A DNA stretch of 64,000 nucleotides, taken from contig CAMYLR010000008.1 in assembly GCA_947259315.1 (NCBI GenBank), forward strand, positions 32,781-96,780, read 5' to 3'. Each line of letters begins with the position of its first letter. Position 1 is the first letter of the stretch. Made by a program: the position numbers and the translations under genes. Of this stretch, positions 16,586 through 27,776 are shown one piece after another. This DNA comes from an uncultured Gemmatimonadales bacterium. GTDB taxonomy: Bacteria; Gemmatimonadota; Gemmatimonadetes; JACCXV01; JAHWKZ01. Under the pieces are notes generated by a model. It was not told where the DNA came from. It ran no database searches and saw only the letters and a list, made by a program, of their open reading frames with translations.

Positions 16586-18931
16586 TCAGCGCTGCAGCAT
16601 GCCAAACCGGAAATGCAACTCCCACCCCGGATCCGGGTTACCCAAGACGTCCCGCCGATCAAACCCATACCCATAGTCGAGCCCCAACGGTCCAACCCCG
16701 GGTAGCTCGACGGACACCCCAATACCCGCGCCACGCTTCAGGTCGGCAAACGTCATGTCACGAAACTCCCGGAACACGTCTCCAGCATCGTAGAAAACAG
16801 AGGCATATATCGTATCCGAGATCTTGAAGAAGTGCTCAGCCGTCAGGAGCAGGAAGGCGTTTCCACGATCACTGCCGCAGGAATCACCCTCCGGCGAGCC
16901 TGAATTCAATAACCCAACGCAGTTATCCTGATAGCCACGAAGCCCTTCGGCGGGGAACTGCACCCCTCCCAAGACAAACTGCTCGGTGATCGGGACGAAG
17001 CCGGTGGCATTGATCCCCCCGGTCTTGAACTTCAGGTTTATCGTCGTCCGATCGTTGAACGTGGACGCAAACCAGGAGCTCTCGAACTCATACTTCTGGA
17101 ACCCGACGTTCCCGCCCAGTGGTCCACCTGCCAAGTCGACATTTAGCGCGTGCCGGGCACCTTGAATAGGGTGGCGGCGAGGGAGCCGGGTGTCTCGAAC
17201 CAACCCGAGCGTGAGGCTCGACTCGGTACGTGGGTACTCTTCTTCGAACGACTCGTTGGTGCCGGTTGTGTCTTCCAGGTCAACCCGCTGCCACTTGTAG
17301 CCGTAGAATACTCGTGACGCGTTGTCAAACGGCAGTGGCGTACCAAACCGGACGCTCGCACCAAGCGCGTCTTGACGAAAGGTCTGGTTTGTAAACCGGC
17401 GGTCGAAACTAAAGAACGAGGTCGAAAGAGAGGTTCGGGTACCCAGGAACACCGGTTCGGTGTACCCCAACTCGATATTCTGGTTACGGCTGCCGAACTC
17501 CCACCGGATGCGACCCACTTTTGCCTGCCCGAACAGGTTTGGCTGCTCGTAGCCGATAAACCCGGACAAACCAGTCCCCCCTCCCACGGCAGCGCCCAAC
17601 GAGAGCGATCCCGTGCGGCGCTCTGTCAGCTCAAAGGACAGGTCGATGTCGCCCGTCTCTTGATCTACGACGCGTGTGGTCGGAATGATCCCGGGCTCGA
17701 AGAACCCAAGCCCTTCTAACGCGAGCAGGCTATTGCGAACGTCGGTCCGGCGAAAACGTCCTCCCGGCTGGACGAAGAGTTGCCTTCGAATGACTGATTC
17801 GTGGGTTACGGTGTTGCCCTTGATCGACACGCGTTGCACGTGGGCCGGCGTGCCCTCGCGGATCTGCCAAGTGAGATCGACCACGGCGGTATCGGGGCGC
17901 ACCCTGCGAATCGGTTGCACCTGAGCGTAGATGAACCCGTCGTCGGCGTACAGGTTCAACAGGTCGGCCTGGGTCTGCTGAACCGCCTCGGTATCAAACA
18001 CGCGACCTGACTCGACCTTGACAAACCCCCGGAGGTCGGCTCGAGAGAAACGGGTGTTACCCTCGATCTCGATGTTGCCGGTTCGGTAGCGGGTACCTTC
18101 CTCGACGGTCGCAAAGAGTCGCATCTTGCCTTCGGTTTCGTCGACTTGCAGCGAGTCCGAGACTACCCGCATGTCCAGATACCCATGTCGCCCGTAGAAT
18201 GATGGAAGCACTTGGCTCAGATCGGCCCGCCATTTGGCCTCATCGAACTCGCCGTCCTTCCAAAACCAGAAGCCCTCTGGCTCTGTCTCGAGCTCTTTCC
18301 GCAGTTTCTTGTCGGAGAACGCTTCGTTTCCGTCAAACTCGATCGTCTTGATCGCTACTTTCCGGCCTTCGTTGACGGTGACGGAGACCGCCGTCGAATC
18401 CGCGGCTGGCGCTTTAGCTTCTATTCTCACGTCGGCGAGATAGAAACCTCTGACCTGATACAACTCCCTTACGTCTAACTCTGCCTGGTGAACGCGACTG
18501 TCAACCAAGCGATCACCGGGTCGCAGTTTGAGCGCCTCCTCGACATCACGCTCACTCACTTCGTCCACGCCATCGAACGCCAGGGCGGTGACAACGGGCG
18601 CCTCTTCCACCCTCAGCACGAGAGTGACGCCTCCATCGGCCGGGCGCGTATCGATCTGGATGTCGTTGAAGAGATACGTCTTCCAAAGGGTACGGATCGC
18701 TTGCTGCATCACGCGCGGCGTGAGCAGCGCGTCACGTCGCAGTCCGGAAAGAGCGCCGACCCGCTGGGGATCGATCGTCTGTGTTCCCTCGACGACGATT
18801 TCCGATATCCGCACGCCAACAGCTTGGGGATACGACGGCTGTGCGGCGAGCAGTATTGCGGCAACTACCAGGCTGAGGGGCAGCGCGAAGCGCGCTAGCG
18901 CGCGGGCGGGGGCAGCCCGCGACGCCGTCAA
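16586..18931 (-). CDS. bamA: Outer-membrane protein assembly factor BamA
   Basis: This 781-residue protein has a signal peptide ([23 protein letters not shown]), five POTRA domains (about 40-425, each with VxxIxxxGN-like strands such as IEIEGNTRF and VSIKGNTVT), and a C-terminal Omp85 beta barrel. The barrel contains the lid-loop motif [15 protein letters not shown] (about 660-675) and ends in HFRFGMLQR. BamA inserts beta-barrel proteins into the outer membrane. The TTG start at 18931 overlaps the clpC stop as TTGA and has AGGAAGAGG upstream. Confidence 0.96.
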   Translation of the reverse strand: MTASRAAPARALARFALPLSLVVAAILLAAQPSYPQAVGVRISEIVVEGTQTIDPQRVGALSGLRRDALLTPRVMQQAIRTLWKTYLFNDIQIDTRPADGGVTLVLRVEEAPVVTALAFDGVDEVSERDVEEALKLRPGDRLVDSRVHQAELDVRELYQVRGFYLADVRIEAKAPAADSTAVSVTVNEGRKVAIKTIEFDGNEAFSDKKLRKELETEPEGFWFWKDGEFDEAKWRADLSQVLPSFYGRHGYLDMRVVSDSLQVDETEGKMRLFATVEEGTRYRTGNIEIEGNTRFSRADLRGFVKVESGRVFDTEAVQQTQADLLNLYADDGFIYAQVQPIRRVRPDTAVVDLTWQIREGTPAHVQRVSIKGNTVTHESVIRRQLFVQPGGRFRRTDVRNSLLALEGLGFFEPGIIPTTRVVDQETGDIDLSFELTERRTGSLSLGAAVGGGTGLSGFIGYEQPNLFGQAKVGRIRWEFGSRNQNIELGYTEPVFLGTRTSLSTSFFSFDRRFTNQTFRQDALGASVRFGTPLPFDNASRVFYGYKWQRVDLEDTTGTNESFEEEYPRTESSLTLGLVRDTRLPRRHPIQGARHALNVDLAGGPLGGNVGFQKYEFESSWFASTFNDRTTINLKFKTGGINATGFVPITEQFVLGGVQFPAEGLRGYQDNCVGLLNSGSPEGDSCGSDRGNAFLLLTAEHFFKISDTIYASVFYDAGDVFREFRDMTFADLKRGAGIGVSVELPGVGPLGLDYGYGFDRRDVLGNPDPGWELHFRFGMLQR

Positions 18932-21420
18932 CCGACCTCTTCCTGGATCGACCCGGCTCCCTCCGGCTTGCGGGGACTGTCGACAACGAAGACCAGCTTG
19001 TCGTTCTCGTCGTCCACGTTGACGACCACCTCATCACCGGCAGCGAAGGTGCCCTGGAGCAACTCCTCCGAAAATGGATCTTCCAAGTAACGCTGCATCG
19101 CTCGTTTCAGGGGACGGGCTCCAAACTTCTCATCGAACCCCTTCTCGGCGAGGAAATGCTTCGCTTCGTCGGACAGTACGAGAGTGAGCTCTCTCTCACC
19201 CAACCGCTCCAGGACGTCACGGAACAGGATATCAACGATCTCCACGATGTGTTGCTCGGAGAGCGGATGGAAGACGATGATCTCATCCAGCCGGTTCAAG
19301 AACTCCGGATTGAAGGTGTTGTCGATCTCATCTTTGACCGCTTCCTCGATCTGCATTGCGCGCGACGACTCGGTTGGCTTGTGAAAACCAAGTGCCTTGC
19401 CACCCGTGATCCGTCGTGCACCGATGTTCGAGGTCATGATCACGACCGTGTTCTTGAAGTCGATCTTCCGTCCGTAGTTATCCGTGATGTGTCCCTCGTC
19501 CAAGATCTGAAGCAGGATGTTGAAGACATCCGGATGGGCCTTCTCGATCTCGTCCAACAGAACCACCGAGTACGGTTTCCGGCGGACTTCCTTGGTCAGA
19601 TAGCCAGAGTCCTCGTAGCCGACATAACCCGGCGGCGCGCCGAGAAGACGGCTGACCGTGAACTTCTCCATGTACTCCGACATATCGATCCGAATGAGCG
19701 AGTTCGGGTCCGCGAACAGGAACCGGGCCAGCGCTCGAGCTAGCTCTGTCTTTCCAACACCCGTTGGACCGGAGAAAATGAACGATCCAATAGGTCGACG
19801 GGGGTCCTTGAGACCAGCCCGGGTTCTCCGAATCGCCTTGGAGATCGCCTCGATGGCCGGGTTCTGACCGACGATGAACTTGTGCAGCTCATCCTCCATC
19901 TGCAGCAGGCGCTCCGTCTCCTCCTCCTTGAGACGAACGACTGGGACTCCCGTCCAGCGACTCACGATGAACGCTACGTCCTCCGTGCTCAGGGCCGGGC
20001 GTTCAGCATTCGAACCGCGCTCCCACTCCAGCTTCTTGCGTTTGATCGTGGATTTCAGCTCACGCTCACTATCGCGGAGTTTGGCGGCGGTCTCGTAATC
20101 TTGAGCCTTGATCGCCTGATCCTTGCGGACGACGATCTCCTGTACCTCTTCTTCCAGTGCCAATAGCTCTGGTGGTGGTACCTGAGTCGCCAGGTGCACA
20201 CGCGCGCATGCTTCATCGATCACATCGATCGCCTTGTCTGGCAGGAAACGATCAGTGATGTAGCGCTCGGAGAGTCGAGCTGCCGTTTCGAGCGTGTCAT
20301 CCGGGATATCGACGTTGTGGTGCTCTGAATACCGCGGACGCAAGCCTTGGAGGATCTCGACCGTTTCATCGATCGTCGGCGGATCTACGACTACCGGCTG
20401 AAAACGGCGCTCCAGCGCTCCGTCCTTTTCGATGTACTTGCGATACTCGTTCAACGTGGATGCGCCGACACACTGAAGTTCGCCACGGGCCAAAGCGGGC
20501 TTCAACATGTTGGATGCGTCGATCGCACCTTCCGCTGCCCCGGCCCCGACCAGTGTGTGCAGCTCATCGATAAACAGGATCACGTTCTGTGACTGCTTGA
20601 TTTCGTTGATGACCGCTTTGAGTCGCTCTTCGAACTGACCGCGATACTTCGTGCCGGCAATCACGGCCGCCATATCGAGAGAAAGGACCCGATGATCCCG
20701 GAGGCTATGGACGATCTCGCCGTTCGTTATGCGCTGCGCGAGGCCCTCCACGATGGCGGTCTTGCCCACACCCGGTTCACCGATCAGTACGGGGTTGTTC
20801 TTCTTCCGGCGTGAGAGGACCTCGATAACACGCTCGATCTCCTTGTGCCGGCCGATCGTCGGATCGAGTTCTCCGTCGCGCGCCAGATCCGTCAGATCCC
20901 GACAGAAGTGGTCTAGCGCCGGTGTCTTGGACTTTTTGTCGCTCGTCTTGGACGTCTGGCCTCCGCTCTCCATAGAGCTCAGCTCCCCTCCGAGCAGGCG
21001 AATCGTCTCGTTACGGGCTACGTCGATCGTGACTCCAACATCATCCAAAACTTGGGCTGCCACGCCCTTTTCCTCTCGCAACAGGCCGAGCAAGAGATGC
21101 TCGGTGCCCACGTATGAGTGCTTGAGACTCCGTGCTTCCGCAACCGAAAACTCGAGCACCTTCTTGGCCCGGGTCGTGTACGGAACCTCGTCTGCCGTCA
21201 TGTCACTCTTTCCGAGCTCGACCCGCTCCTCGATCCGCTCTCGCAACTCATCGAGGTCAGCGTTCAGGTTCGTCAGGATCGCCGCCGCGACGCCCTCGCC
21301 TTCTCGGATGAGTCCCAGCAGAATATGCTCGGTGCCCACGTAGTCGTGATGCAGGCGGGTCGCCTCTTCGCGTGCCATCGAAAGGACTTTGCGCACTCGA
21401 TCGGTGAAATTGCTATTCAT
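18928..21420 (-). CDS. clpC: AAA+ unfoldase ClpC
   Basis: From ATG 21420 the protein is 830 residues; GGAGGAAGGA upstream rules against the longer frame to 21474. It has two N-terminal Clp repeats ([33 protein letters not shown] and a second copy), Walker A motifs GEPGVGKT and GPTGVGKTE, and a UVR-like middle segment ([18 protein letters not shown]), which binds McsB or McsA adaptors. ClpC unfolds substrates for ClpP and, with McsB, degrades phosphoarginine-tagged proteins. It follows mcsB with an eight-base overlap and runs into bamA by TTGA. Confidence 0.95.
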   Translation of the reverse strand: MNSNFTDRVRKVLSMAREEATRLHHDYVGTEHILLGLIREGEGVAAAILTNLNADLDELRERIEERVELGKSDMTADEVPYTTRAKKVLEFSVAEARSLKHSYVGTEHLLLGLLREEKGVAAQVLDDVGVTIDVARNETIRLLGGELSSMESGGQTSKTSDKKSKTPALDHFCRDLTDLARDGELDPTIGRHKEIERVIEVLSRRKKNNPVLIGEPGVGKTAIVEGLAQRITNGEIVHSLRDHRVLSLDMAAVIAGTKYRGQFEERLKAVINEIKQSQNVILFIDELHTLVGAGAAEGAIDASNMLKPALARGELQCVGASTLNEYRKYIEKDGALERRFQPVVVDPPTIDETVEILQGLRPRYSEHHNVDIPDDTLETAARLSERYITDRFLPDKAIDVIDEACARVHLATQVPPPELLALEEEVQEIVVRKDQAIKAQDYETAAKLRDSERELKSTIKRKKLEWERGSNAERPALSTEDVAFIVSRWTGVPVVRLKEEETERLLQMEDELHKFIVGQNPAIEAISKAIRRTRAGLKDPRRPIGSFIFSGPTGVGKTELARALARFLFADPNSLIRIDMSEYMEKFTVSRLLGAPPGYVGYEDSGYLTKEVRRKPYSVVLLDEIEKAHPDVFNILLQILDEGHITDNYGRKIDFKNTVVIMTSNIGARRITGGKALGFHKPTESSRAMQIEEAVKDEIDNTFNPEFLNRLDEIIVFHPLSEQHIVEIVDILFRDVLERLGERELTLVLSDEAKHFLAEKGFDEKFGARPLKRAMQRYLEDPFSEELLQGTFAAGDEVVVNVDDENDKLVFVVDSPRKPEGAGSIQEEVG

Positions 21421-22495
21421 CGGTATCCTGTCCTTCCTCCGCCAGCATTTCTCGCACCAAGGAAGCCCGCTCAATCTCGCGCTCCCGCTTGTCGAGCTTG
21501 CGACCAGCGCGCTTCTCCAGATGGGCTATCTGGGTCCACAATAATAGTTGATTGAGCGTGGATACCCCGATCCGAGGCAGCAGTTTCATGCTCACGCCTA
21601 GACGTACGGCGGACAGCAGATTCATCATCTCGTCGAACGAAAGCGAGCGGGCGCAAGTCATCAGACCGTACGCTCGCCACACCTTGTCCTCGATTTCGTC
21701 CAGTGCGTCCCGAACAAGAACCTGGCGCGCGTTCTCCTCGTACTCGATCACCTGACGGGTGATCTGACCCAGGTGATCAACCAACTCATCCTCACTCTTG
21801 CCAAGCGTGGTTTGGTTAGAGATCTGAAAGTAGTTCCCGATAACGTCAGACCCTTCGCCATAAAGTCCACGGAACGTTAGACCGATTTGAGCCAAACCCT
21901 GAAGCACCTTGGCGATCTCGCGTGTCAGAACGAGTGCCGGCAAATGAGCCAACACGGAGGCCCGCAGACCGGTGCCAGTGTTTGTCGGGCAGCTAGTCAG
22001 AAAGCCGAATCGATGATGATAGGCGAAGCGCAACTGGCTGCGCAGCGTTTCATCAGTTCGGCTGGCGATTTGCCACGAGGTTTCGATCTGCAGACCTGGC
22101 GTCAGCGCCTGTATGCGCACATGGTCCTCTTCGTTGATCAAAAGGGCCAAACGGCCCCCGTCCCCCACCAAAAGACCGCTCGCCTCACGGAACTTCACCA
22201 TCTCACGGCTGACCAGGTGTCGTTCGAGAAGCACTGTCAGATCGGTCTCGGGCAAATCCGCCAACCGTACGAACTGGCGCATATCGTTACTCGTCGACTC
22301 GAAGGCCTCGACGATCTCCTCCATGACCAGCTCCTGCTGGCTCCCGCTTATCGTCTCCCGGAACGGATATCGCTCCAGGTTGCGCGCCAATCGGATGCGC
22401 GTCGACAGAATCACACCCGCATGCGGGCCGTCTCCAGTGATCCAAGCCAACCCACCTTCAACAGGTTGCAGGAGATCGTCACTGGGCAGGTTCAC
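21413..22495 (-). CDS. mcsB: Protein-arginine kinase McsB
   Basis: This 360-residue protein of the ATP:guanido phosphotransferase family phosphorylates arginine side chains, marking proteins for ClpCP. Visible motifs are [17 protein letters not shown] (nucleotide-binding arginines), [12 protein letters not shown], and [20 protein letters not shown] around the active site. Length matches McsB rather than creatine kinases. GTG at 22495 overlaps the mcsA stop as GTGA. Its partner genes mcsA and clpC flank it, but no ctsR repressor is present. Confidence 0.95.
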   Translation of the reverse strand: MNLPSDDLLQPVEGGLAWITGDGPHAGVILSTRIRLARNLERYPFRETISGSQQELVMEEIVEAFESTSNDMRQFVRLADLPETDLTVLLERHLVSREMVKFREASGLLVGDGGRLALLINEEDHVRIQALTPGLQIETSWQIASRTDETLRSQLRFAYHHRFGFLTSCPTNTGTGLRASVLAHLPALVLTREIAKVLQGLAQIGLTFRGLYGEGSDVIGNYFQISNQTTLGKSEDELVDHLGQITRQVIEYEENARQVLVRDALDEIEDKVWRAYGLMTCARSLSFDEMMNLLSAVRLGVSMKLLPRIGVSTLNQLLLWTQIAHLEKRAGRKLDKREREIERASLVREMLAEEGQDTDE

Positions 22496-23049
22496 TCCTG
22501 TACCCCTCCTACGTCTTCCACTCCTGATTGTGCATCCGCTGAAACTGTGATCGCCTGGTCTGATTCCAACTCCACGATCGCGTCGCGCAACTCGGCGGCC
22601 CGCTCGTACTCCTCGTTATCGACCGCCTGTCGGAGCTCGCGGCGCAGGGATGCCAGTTTGGCTTCTGGGCCAGACGGTAGTTGTACGCCTTCATCCTCAC
22701 AGATGCCAACATGCTCGTTGGAGCCATGGATTCTCCTCAGCAGCGCGCTCATTTCTTGCTCAAAGGTAGAGTAGCATCGAGAGCACCCGAGCCTGCCGGT
22801 CTTTCGGAATTGCCGAAAAGTACACCCGCACCGGGGGCAAGCCGCGTTCGTATTTGTCGCACTGGTGAAGATCGGCGCGCCCATCTCGGACAGGAAATCC
22901 GACAACGGCGCTTGGGATCCCGGCAGCGGAGTCTTGAGTCCGCGCTCCTCTGCGCACGACTGGCACAGATGCAGGGTCTCGGTCTCGTCGTTCACTATCT
23001 GGGTGAAGTGAACGCTGGCCGGGTTTTCGTGGCAATCTTCACACAGCAT
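22492..23049 (-). CDS. mcsA: McsA zinc-finger activator of McsB
   Basis: From ATG 23049 the protein is 185 residues; a TTG at 23067 is an alternative start. Four CXXC-type pairs are visible (CEDC, CQSC, CPRC, CSRC), arranged as two zinc fingers as in Bacillus McsA. A UVR motif (NEEYERAAELRDAIVELES) sits near the C terminus. McsA activates the McsB kinase and helps couple it to ClpC. A glutamate/valine-rich tail ([10 protein letters not shown]) leads into the GTGA overlap with mcsB. Confidence 0.92.
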   Translation of the reverse strand: MLCEDCHENPASVHFTQIVNDETETLHLCQSCAEERGLKTPLPGSQAPLSDFLSEMGAPIFTSATNTNAACPRCGCTFRQFRKTGRLGCSRCYSTFEQEMSALLRRIHGSNEHVGICEDEGVQLPSGPEAKLASLRRELRQAVDNEEYERAAELRDAIVELESDQAITVSADAQSGVEDVGGVQE

Positions 23050-23103
23050 AACTGCAATCCTGGTCAAAGAGATTCACTACCAGCACCTAGAAGGTAATTG
23101 CAC

Positions 23104-23137
23104 CGCCACATCGAGTAAAACGCGCCTCTGTGTGGCG
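23104..23137. repeat. Inverted repeat upstream of mcsA
   Basis: CGCCACA (23104-23110) and TGTGGCG (23131-23137) are perfect arms around a 20-base spacer, inside the 92-base gap between lolD and mcsA. It could be a stem-loop in the leader of mcsA mRNA or an operator. There is no T-run for a terminator. Confidence 0.35.
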
Positions 23138-23141
23138 ATGT

Positions 23142-23891
23142 TCAAACCCCCGTTGGGTCCGACCACCCCTCGGGAGCCACACCAGCGGTGACCGGCGCCA
23201 CGACTCCGTCGTCCAAACGCAAGAGACGGTCCGTCCTACCGGCGAGGCGCTCGTCATGGGTCGCTACCACAAACGCCACCCGCTTCTCTCGCGCCAAGCT
23301 GAACATCAGGTCGTGCAGGTGCTCGCTGTTGGCGCGATCCAGATTGCCTGATGGCTCATCAGCCAGGATCACCATTGGCTCGTGAACCAGTGCCCGCGCA
23401 AACGCGACTCGCTGCTGCTCGCCGCCGGACAGCGCGCTTGGCCGATGGGTCAAGCGTTCGCCCAAACCAACTTCTTCCAACACCGCACGAGCCTTACTCC
23501 GTGCGGTGTCGTCGTCGACCCCTTGGATACGAAGCGGCAGGGTTACGTTCTCCAGCGCCGAGAACTCCATCAGTAGATGATGAAACTGGAAGACAAACCC
23601 CAACAGCTTACTGCGGACTCTGGACAACTCGCTGTCAGACAACTGGCTGAGGTGCTGACCAGCCAGCACAACCCGCCCTCGAGTCGGTCGATCGAGGCCC
23701 CCCAAGAGGTGCAGGAGGGTGCTCTTGCCGGCTCCCGAAGCGCCAACAACGCCCACCGTCTCGCCGGGTTGCACCTCCAAATCTACACCCCGCAACACCA
23801 CCAATGGGCCCCCACCGCTTGGGTACTCCTTGTGCAGACGGTGCCCTACCAGCACTGGACCGTCGGCTTCGTAGTCCCGTCGATCACTCAT
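23142..23891 (-). CDS. lolD: Lipoprotein-export ABC transporter ATPase LolD
   Basis: This 249-residue ABC ATPase has Walker A VGASGAGKSTLL, the signature LSGGEQQRVAFARAL and Walker B ILADEPSGNLD, with the spacing of the MacB/LolD branch. Paired with the FtsX-type permease immediately upstream (eight-base overlap), it would extract lipoproteins from the inner membrane for transfer to the outer membrane. The first ~10 residues ([10 protein letters not shown]) are an unconserved extension. MacB/FtsE-type efflux is a less likely alternative. Confidence 0.88.
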   Translation of the reverse strand: MSDRRDYEADGPVLVGHRLHKEYPSGGGPLVVLRGVDLEVQPGETVGVVGASGAGKSTLLHLLGGLDRPTRGRVVLAGQHLSQLSDSELSRVRSKLLGFVFQFHHLLMEFSALENVTLPLRIQGVDDDTARSKARAVLEEVGLGERLTHRPSALSGGEQQRVAFARALVHEPMVILADEPSGNLDRANSEHLHDLMFSLAREKRVAFVVATHDERLAGRTDRLLRLDDGVVAPVTAGVAPEGWSDPTGV

Positions 23892-25122
23892 ACCGAATGG
23901 CGTCGACCGGTGCCATGCGCGCAGCCTGCGAAGCCGGATACCACGTGGCCACGAGGCTGATTAACAAGCTGGCACCCACGATCAGCGCTACCCCAAGTGG
24001 TTCCACTTCCACCGGCAAGGTGTCGATGAAGTAAACGTCGCCGGGCAGTGAGATGAATCGATAGCGGGCCAGCAGGAAAGCGGCAACGAGTCCGACCACA
24101 GTGCCAAGACCCGTACCGACGACGCCGATCAGGGCACCTTGGTAGACGAAAACTCTTCGAACCGATCGGCCCTCTAGCCCCATCGAGCGCAAGATCCCGA
24201 TCTCTTTCGTCTTGTCCATCACGATCATCGTCAGCGTGCTGATGATGTTGAACGCGGCCACCAGCACGATGAGAACCAGTATAATGAACATGGCTCTCTT
24301 CTCTAGTTTCAGCGCCGCGAACAAGGGCTGATTTAGCTCGATCCAGGTTGTCACGTAAAACGGGCCCTCGAGCTGATCGACGACCCGCTCGCCGACGTCA
24401 CTCGCCTGCCAAATATCAGCCACCCTGGCGGCCACGCCGTAAGCGATATCCCCCGATTGCAGATACTGTTGCATCGACTCGAGAGACGCATAAACGAACT
24501 TCGAATCGTACTCGAAGAGGCCGCTCTTGAACGTCCCTGCGAGGATGAACTTCTGGAGCTTGGGTACCGTGCCGTAGAGGGGAGAGACGGCGGCCACTTC
24601 AGGTGTAGTCAGGGTCAACGTATCGCCAGGGAATGCTCCCAACCGATCGGCCAACAGATAGCCGACAACGACCTTTGGGTAGGGCTCGTCCGGAGCCTGC
24701 CGCAGCTCATAGCGGCCCGACAAGATCTGGTTCTTGGTGTCGGCGACTTGAGACTCGAGATCCGGATCTACGCCCCGGATCACCGCTCCCTCGTTGCGGC
24801 CCCGACCGTGACCGATGATCCCTTCGGTGTAGATGAATGGAGCCGCGCCCTCTACACCGGGTGTAGCGGCGATTTCCTCCAGCACATCCCGGTACTCTGT
24901 GAGCGGCTCGGAGTTGTACTTCTGCACGATGAGGTGTGGCGTGTTGGTGAGGATCTTGTCTCTCAGATCGCGCTGCAAACCACTCATAACGCTCATCACT
25001 ATGACCAACGCCGCGACCCCGACGAACACGCCTCCGATCGCAATCAGACCGATCACCGAGATCACCCCCGATCGGCGCTTGGACGTCAAGTAACGCAGCG
25101 CGATTTGCCACTCCAGACTCAC
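23884..25122 (-). CDS. lolC: LolC/LolE-type permease
   Basis: This 412-residue membrane protein has one N-terminal helix ([29 protein letters not shown]), a large periplasmic domain (about 50-265) and three C-terminal helices starting at [34 protein letters not shown] is the coupling-helix motif of LolC/LolE. A single gene rather than a lolC/lolE pair suggests a homodimer or LolF-like form. Its ATG overlaps the lysS stop as ATGA. Confidence 0.88.
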   Translation of the reverse strand: MSLEWQIALRYLTSKRRSGVISVIGLIAIGGVFVGVAALVIVMSVMSGLQRDLRDKILTNTPHLIVQKYNSEPLTEYRDVLEEIAATPGVEGAAPFIYTEGIIGHGRGRNEGAVIRGVDPDLESQVADTKNQILSGRYELRQAPDEPYPKVVVGYLLADRLGAFPGDTLTLTTPEVAAVSPLYGTVPKLQKFILAGTFKSGLFEYDSKFVYASLESMQQYLQSGDIAYGVAARVADIWQASDVGERVVDQLEGPFYVTTWIELNQPLFAALKLEKRAMFIILVLIVLVAAFNIISTLTMIVMDKTKEIGILRSMGLEGRSVRRVFVYQGALIGVVGTGLGTVVGLVAAFLLARYRFISLPGDVYFIDTLPVEVEPLGVALIVGASLLISLVATWYPASQAARMAPVDAIRYE

Positions 25123-26639
25123 GACTCACCCTCGTTTTCAACCCGACCCTCCTCGGGACGCAGTGCCGGGAATAGGATGACATCCCTGATGGCCGGTTGA
25201 TCGGTCAAGAACATCACTAGGCGGTCAATGCCGATCCCCATACCGGCAGTTGGCGGCATGCCGTACTCAAGAGCTCTCAAGAAATCTTCGTCTACGACGT
25301 TCGGCGCCTCCAGGTCACCAGCCGCAGCGAGCTCGGCTTGATCCTCTAACCGGCGCCGCTGGTCGCGAGGATCATTAAGCTCACTAAAAGCGTTTGCCCA
25401 TTCGCGCCCAAACAGGTAGGCCTCGAATCGTTCCACCAGCCGGGGATCGCGTGGGTGAGCCTTGGCCAAGGGCGACGTCAACCGCGGGTGATCAATCACG
25501 AACACCGGCCCTTCGAGAGTCGGCTCGACGAGATGATCGAAGAGCGCCTCTAGGATCTTGCCCTCTCGCTCTTGTTCCGAGATCTCGATTTCGTGTTGCG
25601 CCGCCTCCGCGACCAGAGCTGTCCGTGACAGATCGTCGACCGCTACACCGTGGTCGGCTAACGCATTCAAGAAACCGAGCCGTGGCCACGGTGGCGTGAC
25701 GTCTACGCTCCGACCTTGGTACGTAATCTCGGCACCACCGGTCACTTCTCCTACCAGACCGACCAAAAGCTCTTCCGCCAGCACCATGAAATCCTCGTAA
25801 TCGGCGTACGCCTGATAGAACTCGAGCATCGTGAACTCAGGACTGTGAAACCGATCAATGCCTTCATTGCGGAAGTCCTTGGCCACCTCGTAGACACGCT
25901 CGAGCCCCCCAACGATGCACCTTTTCAGATACAACTCATCGGCGATACGCAAATACAACGGAACGCCCAGCGCTTGGTGATGGGTCACGAACGGGCGCGC
26001 GGTGGCGCCACCATACACCGGTTGCAGAACGGGCGTCTCGACCTCGAGAAAACCGCGGTTTTCGAGCTCGTCTCTCAGATATCGGATGATCTGTGACCGA
26101 CGCTCAAAAACTCCCCTGGCCTCCGGCCGGACGGCAAGGTCGGCGTAGCGCTGCCGATAACGAAATTCGCGATCGACCACGCGGTGGTACGCCCGATCTC
26201 CGTCCTCTGATTCCACGAGCTTCCCAAACGGCAGCGGCCGCAGAGCCTTCGCCAGCAGCACCGCCTCGCGTACCCGCACGGTGATCTCCCCCGTCCGCGT
26301 ACGAAATAGATGGCCCGCAACTCCGACAAAGTCCCCTATATCCAGGTGATCAACCAGACGGTACGCGTCGCCAAGCTCGTCTTGCCGCAGATATGCCTGG
26401 ACGCGACCTGACCGGTCAGCCACATGAAAGAACGTCGTCTTCCCGTGCCGGCGAACGGTCACGACTCGACCCGCGATTCGGCATTCGATGTCCTCCCCTT
26501 CGTCCTCGAAGGCCTCGACCAGATCCGCAGCCGAATCGGTCACCTCCCAGGACGACGGATACGGATCGACACCGATTCGCTCGAGGTCGATCAGTTTCGA
26601 CAGTCGAACCGATTGAGGATCAGTTTCTCGGTCAGGCAT
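25119..26639 (-). CDS. lysS: Lysyl-tRNA synthetase, class II
   Basis: This 506-residue enzyme charges tRNA-Lys. An N-terminal OB-fold anticodon domain (CRIAGRVVTVRRHGKTTFFHVADRSGRVQAYL, about 52-140) precedes the class II core. The core contains FLEVETPVLQPVYGGATARPF (motif 1), RNEGIDRFHSPEFTMLEFYQAYADY (motif 2) and GMGIGIDRLVMFLTDQPAIRDVILFP (motif 3). Length is normal. The ATG overlaps the prfB stop by one base (TGATG), pairing two translation genes as in E. coli, where prfB precedes lysS. Confidence 0.97.
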   Translation of the reverse strand: MPDRETDPQSVRLSKLIDLERIGVDPYPSSWEVTDSAADLVEAFEDEGEDIECRIAGRVVTVRRHGKTTFFHVADRSGRVQAYLRQDELGDAYRLVDHLDIGDFVGVAGHLFRTRTGEITVRVREAVLLAKALRPLPFGKLVESEDGDRAYHRVVDREFRYRQRYADLAVRPEARGVFERRSQIIRYLRDELENRGFLEVETPVLQPVYGGATARPFVTHHQALGVPLYLRIADELYLKRCIVGGLERVYEVAKDFRNEGIDRFHSPEFTMLEFYQAYADYEDFMVLAEELLVGLVGEVTGGAEITYQGRSVDVTPPWPRLGFLNALADHGVAVDDLSRTALVAEAAQHEIEISEQEREGKILEALFDHLVEPTLEGPVFVIDHPRLTSPLAKAHPRDPRLVERFEAYLFGREWANAFSELNDPRDQRRRLEDQAELAAAGDLEAPNVVDEDFLRALEYGMPPTAGMGIGIDRLVMFLTDQPAIRDVILFPALRPEEGRVENEGES

Positions 26640-27755
26640 CAGCTGCTGCTACCGGCTGTCTGCTTCAGATACGCCTCCATGAACTCGATCAGATGTTGCC
26701 CCTGGAGCACACCCTCGACATCCGACATCTCATACCCCGTTCGGTGGTCCTTGACCATCGTGTATGGATGCAGCACGTACGACCTGATCTGGCTGCCGAA
26801 CGCGATCTCCTTCTTCTCCGCCTCCAGCTCCTCGCGTGACTTCTCACGCTCGGCCTTGAGGTACTGGTGTAGCCTCGATCTCAACAGGCGCATGGCGGTC
26901 TCACGATTCCGATGTTGACTGCGCTCAGCTTGACTCTGAACGACGATGCCTGTCGGGAGGTGAGTGATCCGCACCGCACTGTCCGTCTTGTTCACATGTT
27001 GTCCGCCTGCACCGCTGGCGCGATACGTGTCGATCTTCAAGTCCTTGTCTACGACCTCTACGTTGATCTCGTCCGCCACATCCGGATAGACAAACACCGA
27101 GGCGAAGGAGGTGTGCCGCCGGGCGGCAGAATCAAACGGGCTTATGCGCACTAGCCGATGCACGCCTTTCTCCGCTTTGAGGTAGCCGTAGGCGTGGTCA
27201 CCCTTGACCTCGATCGTGACGCGGTCGATCCCCGCCTCTTCGCCTTCCTGAATATCGATGATCTGATAAGCGTAGCCGTTGCTCTCAAACCATCGCGTGT
27301 ACATGCGCATGAGCATCGAGGCCCAATCCTGGCTCTCAGTGCCACCTGCACCAGGGTGAATGGTGAGGATTGCGTCGCGAGAATCGTCCGCATCGCTCAG
27401 CATGCCTCTCAGTTCGAGGCGAGCCAGCCGATCGGCGATGCCTCCCTCGAGCGCACCAAACTCGTCCCAAAGAGCAGCCTCTTCCTCACCCTCGAGCAGA
27501 GACAGCATCTCACCGGCTTCGTCGACCTCGACTCGGAGTGCATCGTACTCTCCGACCCACGACTGGTGTTGCTTGATCTCGGCTAGTATCGCCCGCGCGC
27601 GCTCATTATCAACCCAGAAATCCGGCGCCGCGGACTCCGTCTCGAGCGCGGCTATCCGCTCTCGCTTGGAAGGCAGGTCAAAGATAGCTCCCGAGGAGCT
27701 CGAGCCGCTCCTCTAGTTGCGACAATCGGCGGCGGTGGTCTCGTACGTCACTCAT
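26639..27755 (-). CDS. prfB: Peptide chain release factor 2 (requires +1 programmed frameshift)
   Basis: RF2 ends translation at UGA and UAA. Translation starts at ATG 27755 and reads 25 codons to an in-frame TGA (27680-27678). A +1 shift at CTT-TGA-C continues in frame to 26639, giving about 371 residues. After the shift the protein reads DLPSKRERIAALE, the conserved RF2 start. Later motifs are the SPF anticodon tripeptide in RISPFDSAARRHTSFA and the GGQ loop in SGAGGQHVNKTDSAVRI. The open frame from the ATG at 27508 alone would lack the N-terminal coiled coil. lysS follows directly. Confidence 0.95.
27677..27692 (-). promoter_or_regulatory. prfB programmed +1 frameshift site
   Basis: The minus strand reads GGGAG (27692-27688), CTAT, then CTTTGAC (27683-27677). 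This matches the classic RF2 element: an internal Shine-Dalgarno-like sequence a few bases before CUU-UGA-C. Low RF2 lets the ribosome pause at UGA and slip from CUU to UUU, so the factor controls its own synthesis. Confidence 0.93.
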
Positions 27756-27776
27756 ACAATCTTGTAAGATAGCGTA

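Noticed and set aside
23062-23068. GGTCAAA, half of a CtsR operator, just upstream of mcsA
   Set aside because: CtsR sites need two heptads three bases apart; the next seven bases (ATTCACT) do not match, so this is one chance half-site.
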